Shown piece after piece: positions 7,751 to 14,773 of a stretch of 41,911 nt of DNA. The stretch covers positions 1 through 41,911 of the forward strand of contig JAGGTI010000126.1 in NCBI GenBank assembly GCA_021163775.1, written 5' to 3'. The stretch is from Candidatus Zixiibacteriota bacterium (GTDB lineage Bacteria > Zixibacteria > MSB-5A5 > GN15 > FEB-12). A model generated the notes under the pieces. It had not been told where the DNA came from. It saw nothing but the letters and a program-made list of their open reading frames with translations, and searched no databases. Every line of letters starts with the position of its first letter. The stretch's first letter is position 1. A program made the translations under genes and the position numbers.

Positions 7751-8062
7751 ATGACAACCGACTTCCACAAACTGACAATTGCCGTTATCAAGAAAATCCC
7801 ACGCGGTAAAGTCGCCACCTACGGCCAAATCGCCGCTATAGCCGGCAGTCCACGGGGAGCGCGACAGGTAGTGCGGACGCTTCACAGTTCATCGGACAAA
7901 GAGAATCTGCCCTGGCATCGGGTCATCAATAGTAAGGGGATGATATCTTTGCCGTCCGGTCGAGGCTTCGAATTACAGCAACGATTGCTCGAAGATGAGG
8001 GCGTGGAGTTTGACCGCAAGGGAAGAGTCAATCTGAAACGGTTCCTCTGGCAACCGGCTTGA
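7751..8062 (+). CDS. Alkyltransferase-like DNA repair protein (ATL family, MGMT-related)
   Basis: A 103-residue protein matching the DNA-binding domain of O6-alkylguanine-DNA alkyltransferase: IPRGKVATYGQIA (16-28), SPRGARQVVRTL and PWHRVINSKG. The reactive cysteine of PCHRV is replaced by tryptophan (PWHRV), the hallmark of the ATL group. These do not remove the alkyl group themselves but bind O6-alkylguanine lesions and hand them to nucleotide excision repair. The length fits ATL proteins (about 100-115 residues). The start ATG lies 15 bases after the TIR gene stop with no clear ribosome site between (CCCGGT), so coupling to the upstream gene is possible. E. coli YbaZ is a known relative. 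Confidence 0.88.
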   Translation: MTTDFHKLTIAVIKKIPRGKVATYGQIAAIAGSPRGARQVVRTLHSSSDKENLPWHRVINSKGMISLPSGRGFELQQRLLEDEGVEFDRKGRVNLKRFLWQPA

Positions 8063-8107
8063 TTGTTATCTTTGGTTCACGTGCGTGATGAGTACCCAGG
8101 GGCAGAC

Positions 8108-8262
8108 GACGAGAGGTTGTCCCATAAGTCATGCTGAGTCTGTCGAAGCATGTTTCTCATCACAGGTACCCCACCCAGCGGGTGGGTTTTCATCCGCATC
8201 CGGGTCGCCGCTGCCCACCCGACGCTACCAGGTTACGCCTGTTCGCTCTGGGTGGGGTACCG
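8108..8262. repeat. Intergenic repeat with a 14-base terminal inverted repeat
   Basis: CATGCTGAGTCTGTCGAAGCATG (8131-8153 region) is a palindromic repeat. It is followed by GGTACCCCACCCAG (8165-8178) and its exact complement CTGGGTGGGGTACC (8248-8261), enclosing about 70 bases rich in short hairpins. The right arm recurs at 2558-2571. An 85-codon ORF running across this block is explained by the repeat and is not a gene. From 8343 to 8481 I see no clear gene; a 24-codon frame at 8352 has no support. Confidence 0.65.
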
Positions 8263-8481
8263 TTCATTGTCTCTATCTGAAGGCTAAGATCCAAGACGTC
8301 ACCAGCCGAATCGTAGTTGATTTTGATCTGGAAATGGCTTAACTTCTCTGCATGGCTGTGGTAAGAGAAAGCAGTAACCACCTATCCGTGGAGTATCATC
8401 GTCGTCGGGTGAAAGATGTCACCTGAGACTGTTTTTTTTCTCGTTTGCTGGTAACCCATCAATTCAAGAAAGGAAATAGTT

Positions 8482-9882
8482 ATGCAGAGAAAACGCCAGC
8501 CAGCCGAACCGTACCGGATCAAAGCGGTTGAGGCTATCAAATTACAGAGTCGTCACGAGCGCGAGGAACTTATCGCGAAGGGCAACTATAATGTATTCAA
8601 AATCGATGCTGAGGATATTTACATTGATCTTTTGACCGATTCCGGTACTGCGGCGATGTCCAATCGCCAGTGGGCCGCGCTTATGTTGGGCGATGAATCA
8701 TACGCGGGAGCACGGTCGTTCCGGAAATTCGAGAAGACGATCAAGGGGATTTTTGGCAAGAAGTTTGTCATCCCGTGTCATCAGGGTCGTGTGGCCGAAA
8801 ACCTGGTTTTCAGTAACGCTCTCAAGCCGGGGCAGTATGTCCCCAACAATACCCATTTTGACACCACCAGGGGTAACTGTCTGCACAAAGGCGGTATCCC
8901 GATTGATATGCCCTGTGAGGAAAGCAAATCCGATGAGCCGCTTCCGTTTAAGGGTAATATGGACACGGTCCGTCTGGAATCTTTCATCAAGGACAAAGGA
9001 CCAGAACAGATTGCGATGGTTATTATGACCGTCACTAACAACTCGGCTGGTGGTCAGCCGGTGTCGATGGCCAATATCCGCGAAGTCTCCGAGATCTGCC
9101 ATCGTCACGGATTGTTATTCTATTTTGATTGCGCTCGTTTCGCAGAGAACAGCTACTTTATCAAACGCGACGAAGCTGGTTATGCCGGGAAGAGTATCGC
9201 CGAGATTGCTCAAGAGATGTTCTCGATGTGTGACGGCGCTATGATGTCGGCCAAGAAAGACGGTCTGGCCAATATGGGCGGTTTTATTACGCTTGATGAT
9301 GAAAAGTTGTATGAAAAGCTGACACAGCACCTGATCCTGATTGAAGGTTTCCCAACCTACGGTGGTTTAGCTGGACGTGACCTTGAGGTTCTTTCGGTAG
9401 GGTTGCGGGAAGTTCTCGATTTTGACTACCTCGATTTCAGAATCGAACAGGTCGAGTATTTCGGTGAGAAAATTAAAGCGGCTGGAATGCCGATAATCGA
9501 GCCGACCGGTGGTCACGCTGTGTTTGTTGATGCTGGTCAATTACTACCGCATATCTCACCGGGTCAATTTCCAGGTCATGCGCTGGCGGTGGAATTCTAT
9601 GTCGAAGGTGGGGTTCGTGCGGTGGAAATTGGTAGTCTGATGTTTGGTGGAACCGATCCCGATACTGGTAAAGAGTTCTTCGCGCCCCGTGAGTTGGTGC
9701 GGATGTGTTTGCCCCGACGAGTTTATACTAATTCGCACATAGATTATATTGCGGAAGTAGCCGAGAAGATTGTTACTCGCAAAGAGAGCATTCGGGGCTA
9801 TGAGATTCTCAAGCAGACCAAATTTTTGCGGCATTTCACTTGTGATCTTGCGGTTTGCAAGTCTGAAGGAGTAAAGGCTTGA
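8482..9882 (+). CDS. tnaA: Tryptophanase (tryptophan indole-lyase)
   Basis: PLP enzyme splitting L-tryptophan into indole, pyruvate and ammonia. 466 residues, the usual length. PLP lysine is Lys259 in MSAKKDG. Residues that separate tryptophanase from tyrosine phenol-lyase favour tryptophanase: Asp127 in FDTTRG (Thr in TPL), VEIGS at 381-385 (MERG in TPL) and His451 in LRHFT (Phe in TPL). Elsewhere the sequence shows TPL-like stretches (KPGQYV, GGLAGRD), so activity is best called from these key sites. GAAAGGAAA precedes the ATG. No tnaC-type leader peptide or TnaB permease is seen beside it; a small lipoprotein gene follows 16 bases later. Indole made here could serve as a signal, which is inference. 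Confidence 0.93.
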   Translation: MQRKRQPAEPYRIKAVEAIKLQSRHEREELIAKGNYNVFKIDAEDIYIDLLTDSGTAAMSNRQWAALMLGDESYAGARSFRKFEKTIKGIFGKKFVIPCHQGRVAENLVFSNALKPGQYVPNNTHFDTTRGNCLHKGGIPIDMPCEESKSDEPLPFKGNMDTVRLESFIKDKGPEQIAMVIMTVTNNSAGGQPVSMANIREVSEICHRHGLLFYFDCARFAENSYFIKRDEAGYAGKSIAEIAQEMFSMCDGAMMSAKKDGLANMGGFITLDDEKLYEKLTQHLILIEGFPTYGGLAGRDLEVLSVGLREVLDFDYLDFRIEQVEYFGEKIKAAGMPIIEPTGGHAVFVDAGQLLPHISPGQFPGHALAVEFYVEGGVRAVEIGSLMFGGTDPDTGKEFFAPRELVRMCLPRRVYTNSHIDYIAEVAEKIVTRKESIRGYEILKQTKFLRHFTCDLAVCKSEGVKA

Positions 9883-9898
9883 GCCGAAGTTGACGACT

Positions 9899-10489
9899 AT
9901 GCGTCTTAGTATCTTTCTTGTCTTTGTATGTTTGGCGATTGCGCTGTGCAGTTGTCAATCGATCAAGATTCGCACCGGTCCGCCTACCGACGATGAGGCT
10001 ACCGTTCAGTCGGCCGATCGCGGCAGTCAGGTTCGTTCGGAATGGGCTGATCGACTGCGCCGCGCCACTCTGCCCCAGCAGGCTACTTTGCTTAAGGGTT
10101 TTGTCGATTCAACCTGTGCTCGATACATACGGTTTGGTTACCAGATCGCCGACACGTGGCGCGATGAAAGTGATCGACGGGGAACTGAGATTCCAGTCGC
10201 GGACATTCGACAGATGATTGATGCTTCCACTCGCACCGATTTGCCGTTGTTTGAAGCGTATGAGGATGTCCTTGAGTATGGCATTGATGGCATCCGGGAA
10301 GCAAGGTTCTTCCAACCGCGAACCGAAGATCTGTTGATTGAATACCGAGATCATTATTTGGAAATTTACAGCGCGGTGTTTTATCCCAACGGATCTCAGG
10401 AGGAATTTGAGAGCCGGTTGCGGATGCTCCGGACGAGATCGGAAGACCTTAGCTTGAAGCTCGAGGAGGAACTTCAGCGCTATAGATGA
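9899..10489 (+). CDS. Small lipoprotein of unknown function
   Basis: 196 residues from ATG 9899 (an in-frame TTG lies at 9890). The first 18 residues are a lipoprotein signal peptide ending at LCSC, so Cys19 would be lipidated. The mature part is helical and charged with no known motif; a possible coiled-coil lies near the end (RLRMLRTRSEDLSLKLEEELQRYR-like heptads, about residues 170-196). It starts 16 bases after tnaA and may be co-transcribed, but nothing links it to tryptophan use. Confidence 0.7.
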   Translation: MRLSIFLVFVCLAIALCSCQSIKIRTGPPTDDEATVQSADRGSQVRSEWADRLRRATLPQQATLLKGFVDSTCARYIRFGYQIADTWRDESDRRGTEIPVADIRQMIDASTRTDLPLFEAYEDVLEYGIDGIREARFFQPRTEDLLIEYRDHYLEIYSAVFYPNGSQEEFESRLRMLRTRSEDLSLKLEEELQRYR

Positions 10490-10691
10490 AAGATCATCGT
10501 CAGGTGCAACTTTTTTGATGCAAAATTGTGCAGACTGATGAGATCATCAGCTTGGTTGGCGAGTAAGTGGGTGTGCGGACTAACTCTTTGTACCAGCACT
10601 GGTTACGGGCGGGGGTGAGTGCTTGGGAGAACAGTTTTGGCCTTTGGGCCGGAATATTGCTCATAGAAATGCTTGGAAGACTCCAGCGAAG

Positions 10692-10720
10692 TTGACATTT
10701 AGTTGGAAACTTCCTATAAT
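10692..10720 (+). promoter_or_regulatory. Consensus promoter of the porU cluster
   Basis: TTGACA (10692-10697), exactly 17 bases, TATAAT (10715-10720): a full match to the housekeeping consensus. It would give a leader of about 150-160 bases. The gap 10490-10691 shows no gene. Confidence 0.8.
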
Positions 10721-10795
10721 CGTTTGGTTTATACTGGTTGAGAGGAGTTAAATCTATAAGTACTACGGTTAACGCTTTTTAGTTTTTTGCAGTTA

Positions 10796-10887
10796 GAAGA
10801 AGCACGTAAAGGGTTGCACTATTTAGGTAGAGCCCGAAGACCGTAGTTACAGGTTGACTCGGTTCCAGGGCTGGGTTTTTGCCCAGT
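10796..10887 (+). promoter_or_regulatory. Structured 5' leader before porU, candidate cis-regulatory RNA
   Basis: Between the promoter and the start codon the leader can fold. Stem 1 pairs GGGTT (10811-10815) and CTA with TAGAGCCC (10828-10835), leaving a three-base bulge. Stem 2 pairs GACCG with CGGTT (10840-10864). A hairpin CTGGG-TTTTTG-CCCAG (10871-10886) sits immediately before the ATG at 10888 and would mask or bridge the AGGG ribosome site at 10867-10870. A segment GCACGTAAAGGG recalls the opening of c-di-GMP (GEMM) riboswitches, but the rest does not fit that consensus, so no class is assigned. Confidence 0.4.
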
Positions 10888-13800
10888 ATGGAAATAAATC
10901 GGTATCAGACAATATTCGTTTTTTTCGTTGTGCTGGCGACCGCCTCGGTTGTCCTGGCCACGGATCCCAATCTAACTGTATTGGTATCAACCGACAGTGA
11001 GTTCAGGTTTCGCTATGATTTTGCGGCGGAGCTTGATGGGCTTCCCGTTACGGTCAATCACGATGATTTCTCAGCTCTACAGCGCACAATTCAAATCGCG
11101 ATTCCTGCCGGTAGCGAAGTTCGTCTGCTCTCTGTGACTGGAGAGCAAGAGCGGATTGATCGATCGGCTCGAGCGTTGGCGGCGGTGAGTGGATCAGAGT
11201 CACAGGTCGATATCTCCCGTCCGGTTGTTGTTCGTGGGCGTACAACTGTAGGTATTCGCGTTACGCCACTCCAGGACGGTCTGGTGTATGATAAGGTTGA
11301 GGTTGCGGTAAGTTTTGGTCGTACCCATTCTTCCGCCAAACTGACAGCACTTGATGATCCTGTTTTTGATCGTATTTGGTCGGCATCGCTGGCCAACTAC
11401 GACGTTGCGAAGCACTGGCCGGTAATTGATCGCAGACAGGGAAGTACGGTATCGCTCGGAACGGCTGGCTCTGATTCGCTGACTCATGCCGCCCAATGGT
11501 ATAAGCTTATCGTCTCTCGGACCGGACTGGTTCGGGTCACCGGAGCGCAACTTGAGTCGGTCGGTATCAATCTGGGTAGTCTGGCATCCGATTCAATCCG
11601 TGTTTTCAATGCTGGTGGTTTGCCTGATCCGGTTGATAACGCCGAAGATCGGCCGAACTTTCAGGAAATCTCGTTATTGATTATCGATAGTGGTGATGGT
11701 CAATTTGACCAAAATGACCAACTGTTGTTCTATGGCGAAGCGCCCAATCGCTGGGTATATGACGCTGGTGAGACGCCGGATTATATCAGTAATCGATACA
11801 CCGATGAAAATGTTTACTGGTTGGCGGTTTCGGGGTCGTTTTCTGGTTCACCGGTACGTATGGATCAGATTAACGGTGCTCTGGTTGGTCCGGCGGTTCC
11901 AGTGGTGGACACCTACCGCAATTGGGTCCATATTGAACAGGATCGGATGATTTCAATCGAGGCCGATGGTCATGTCTGGGATTACTACAATTGGTACTGG
12001 ACCGATGAAACCAGTCTGAGTATAGACGTAGCGACTCCGGGGGCGATTGAAACCGACTCGGCCTTTATCTATACCGCGGCCCGAACTAACCGAAGTGTCA
12101 ATCTGAGTGTCAATGGTACGTCGGCGACCCGCATCGACTGCCACAGTTCGGCCTGTCAGCACTACACTTTCAATCTGCAGGGTGGTATCGGTGAGACTAA
12201 CACGATTAACCTTCAATTGATACCTCTCTCATCAAGTGTGCCTCCGTTCTTGAACTATCTGGATATCAGCTACCGAAGCCAACTGCTTCCGGTTAGTGAT
12301 TACGTCGCATTTGATCTGGATAACAACGATGCTGAAGTCGAAGTTCAGGTAGTTGACAATTTCTCGTCTACGCCGACCGTGTTCGATATCTCCGATCCGC
12401 TTCATCCGACTGTAATCACCGGGTTTGATTGCTCGGGTGGGATCCTGAGTTTTCGGACAAATACGTTGATTGACCGCTCTAACCGTTACTTCGTAGCGAT
12501 CACTGGTCAGGCCGTGTCACCGATTCGGATTGAAGAAGTTGATTTCACTGACCTGCGCACTATTCCGGGACAGACTGACATGTTCATCGTTACAACCGAA
12601 GATCTTGCGCCTCTTCTCGATGAGTATGTTGCGTATCGGAGCGGTCAGGGTTGGTCGATTCGCACCGTCCTGGTGGACGATATCATGAACGATTTCTCGT
12701 ACGGCCTGTATGATCCTTCTGCGCTTCGCGATTTCTTCAAGTTCGCCTACGAGAATTATCCTTCACCTGCGCCATCATCGATTCTGCTGGTAGGTGACGC
12801 CAACTACGATTATCTCGATCACCTTAGCACTGGCGTAACCAACGTAGTGCCGTCGTATATAAGGGCGGGGAATAGGACTTACAGCGATGACAACTATGTC
12901 TATTTTGGCGATTTCGGCATACTTGATTCCGACTACGATCGGGCCCCGGATATGATGACTGCGCGCTGGCCGGTGCGCACAGTATCTGAGATTAACAATA
13001 TTATTAACAAGGTGATGGCCTACGAGTCGCCGTCAAATTTTGGCGCCTGGCGTACCAGGGTGACTCTGGTAGCCGATGACGAGCATACGACCGACCGCCA
13101 TGACGAGACTTTTCACACCACGCAGACAGAAACGCTCGAAAAAGTCTATATTCCGCGCCTGTTGAACCGGAATAAAATCTATCTGTGGGATTATCCTTTT
13201 GTTAATCGGGAGAAACCCTCGGTCAATGAGGCAATAATTAAGGCGTTCAACGATGGTTCATTGATTGTCAACTATGTTGGCCACGGCAACCCCGATGTCT
13301 GGTCCCATGAGCACGTCCTTCAGCGTGGCGCCGATCTGGTCCGCCTGAACAATTCCGATCGTTTGCCGCTGGTGTATGCGGCCTCGTGTGATATTGGTTT
13401 CTTTGATGACCCACAACGTGAAGGGATGGCTGAAGATTTACTGACAATGTCATCCGGTGGCGCAGTGGGGGTTATCTCGGCCACTCGTTTGGTCTATGCC
13501 GCTGACAATGCCCAGTTTAACCGAGCCGTTTATAATATCTTGTTTTCCAATCCGGATCTCACAATATGCGAGGCGATGTTTGCGGCCAAGGTTGAGCGTC
13601 AGTATCCTAACCCACTCGATACGCTTCCTCGGCCGGTCGACAATGACCGGGCTTACAATTTCCTCGGTGATCCCTGCCTTCGTTTGGGATTACCGACCCT
13701 TCGTCTGGAGTTTACCGAGCAACCCGACAGTCTGGTGGCGGCTGGTATCTCTACAATTAGCGGACGCGTGGTTGATGACAACGGCGTACCGGTATCAGCC

Positions 13801-14751
13801 AATGGTGAGTTGCAGGTGTCTGTTTACGATTCCGATCGGGAACGTAGCTACCGTCTGGCCGGTGACACGAACGCGATTGTCTACAATCTGCCTGGCCCGA
13901 CTATTTTTCGTGGCACCGCAAGCATCGTTGGTGGTCAGTTCAATTTACAGTTTGTAACGCCGCTGGATGTTGGTTACCGAGGTTCCAGCGCCCGCGTTTC
14001 CGCCTATGCTCAGTTTAGTGACCGCGATGGTATTGGCCTGATTGACAGTATTCTGGTCAGTGAGACTCAAAACCTGGTGGAAGACACCGAGGGGCCGACA
14101 ATTGTTTACAGCGTGTCTGGTCGATCTATTTTGTCCGATGGTGCTCGGCTTAGTCGGGATGAAAGCCTTGATATTACCCTCTCTGACCCGTCCGGTCTCA
14201 ATCTTGTCGGTGGCATTGGTCATGGTATTGTGTTGGTGATTGATGATCAGATTGAAAGTGCGATAAACCTGACCGACCTGTTTGAATACGACCGAGATGG
14301 CTATACCTCCGGAACTCTGGTTCTGTCGCTGGCGGGAATAGTTCCAGGGCCGCACCGGTTCAAGATCAAAGCCTGGGATAATGTCAATAATGCTTCGGTG
14401 GTTGAGTTTGAGGCCGAAATCATGGCTGATGACCGCCTGGCGGTGCTGGATCTGCTGAACTATCCGAATCCAATGAATAGGCAGACAACCTTCTATTTTG
14501 GGCTTTCACAACCGGTTTCCGAATTAAGGATGGCTATATATACATTGTCAGGTAAGAACATATGGAATACTTACCGATACCAATTGAGAGCGGGCGATTA
14601 TCCCAATGGCTCATCCGATTTGACCTGGGATGGCCGGGATGCGAATGGCAACTGGGTGGCCAATGGTGTCTATGTGTATCACCTGACCGCTCGTGGTGAG
14701 ATAACTGGTGAAAATGTTGAAGAATTTGGCAAAGTAATTGTTTTTAATTAA
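10879..14751 (+). CDS. porU: PorU-like C25 (gingipain-type) peptidase, type IX secretion sortase candidate
   Basis: PorU is the cell-surface peptidase that removes the C-terminal domain of type IX secretion cargo and attaches the cargo to the surface. About 1290 residues, as in the family. Signal peptide (EINRYQT, hydrophobic core, VLAT), an N-terminal beta-rich region, then the C25 caspase-like domain from about residue 567: LVGDANYDY, catalytic His802 in VGHGNPDVW and Cys837 in AASCDIGFF. The end (about 1190-1290) is a FlgD/T9SS-type domain with LNYPNPMNR and WDGRDANGNWVANGVYVY. The TTG at 10879 has AGGG eight bases before it; ATG 10888 is the alternative start. PorV follows 22 bases later, the usual partner order, which supports PorU rather than a cargo gingipain. 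Confidence 0.87.
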   Translation: MPSMEINRYQTIFVFFVVLATASVVLATDPNLTVLVSTDSEFRFRYDFAAELDGLPVTVNHDDFSALQRTIQIAIPAGSEVRLLSVTGEQERIDRSARALAAVSGSESQVDISRPVVVRGRTTVGIRVTPLQDGLVYDKVEVAVSFGRTHSSAKLTALDDPVFDRIWSASLANYDVAKHWPVIDRRQGSTVSLGTAGSDSLTHAAQWYKLIVSRTGLVRVTGAQLESVGINLGSLASDSIRVFNAGGLPDPVDNAEDRPNFQEISLLIIDSGDGQFDQNDQLLFYGEAPNRWVYDAGETPDYISNRYTDENVYWLAVSGSFSGSPVRMDQINGALVGPAVPVVDTYRNWVHIEQDRMISIEADGHVWDYYNWYWTDETSLSIDVATPGAIETDSAFIYTAARTNRSVNLSVNGTSATRIDCHSSACQHYTFNLQGGIGETNTINLQLIPLSSSVPPFLNYLDISYRSQLLPVSDYVAFDLDNNDAEVEVQVVDNFSSTPTVFDISDPLHPTVITGFDCSGGILSFRTNTLIDRSNRYFVAITGQAVSPIRIEEVDFTDLRTIPGQTDMFIVTTEDLAPLLDEYVAYRSGQGWSIRTVLVDDIMNDFSYGLYDPSALRDFFKFAYENYPSPAPSSILLVGDANYDYLDHLSTGVTNVVPSYIRAGNRTYSDDNYVYFGDFGILDSDYDRAPDMMTARWPVRTVSEINNIINKVMAYESPSNFGAWRTRVTLVADDEHTTDRHDETFHTTQTETLEKVYIPRLLNRNKIYLWDYPFVNREKPSVNEAIIKAFNDGSLIVNYVGHGNPDVWSHEHVLQRGADLVRLNNSDRLPLVYAASCDIGFFDDPQREGMAEDLLTMSSGGAVGVISATRLVYAADNAQFNRAVYNILFSNPDLTICEAMFAAKVERQYPNPLDTLPRPVDNDRAYNFLGDPCLRLGLPTLRLEFTEQPDSLVAAGISTISGRVVDDNGVPVSANGELQVSVYDSDRERSYRLAGDTNAIVYNLPGPTIFRGTASIVGGQFNLQFVTPLDVGYRGSSARVSAYAQFSDRDGIGLIDSILVSETQNLVEDTEGPTIVYSVSGRSILSDGARLSRDESLDITLSDPSGLNLVGGIGHGIVLVIDDQIESAINLTDLFEYDRDGYTSGTLVLSLAGIVPGPHRFKIKAWDNVNNASVVEFEAEIMADDRLAVLDLLNYPNPMNRQTTFYFGLSQPVSELRMAIYTLSGKNIWNTYRYQLRAGDYPNGSSDLTWDGRDANGNWVANGVYVYHLTARGEITGENVEEFGKVIVFN

Positions 14752-14773
14752 CGATAGGTGGAGACCGTACTGT

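Noticed and set aside
8085-8342. 85-codon ORF between the ATL gene and tnaA
   Set aside because: Runs straight through a palindromic repeat block with inverted ends; not protein-like.
8352-8426. Possible tnaC-like leader peptide before tnaA (24 codons)
   Set aside because: It has no tryptophan codon, no ribosome site and no conserved TnaC pattern; a weak hairpin before eight T at 8432 is not enough to call attenuation.
8482-9882. Tyrosine phenol-lyase instead of tryptophanase
   Set aside because: Asp127, VEIGS and His451 are the tryptophanase versions of the discriminating sites.
10796-10887. c-di-GMP (GEMM) riboswitch before porU
   Set aside because: Only the short GCACGTAAAGGG recalls the motif; the GNRA hairpin and the second conserved GACGCAAAGCC segment are missing.
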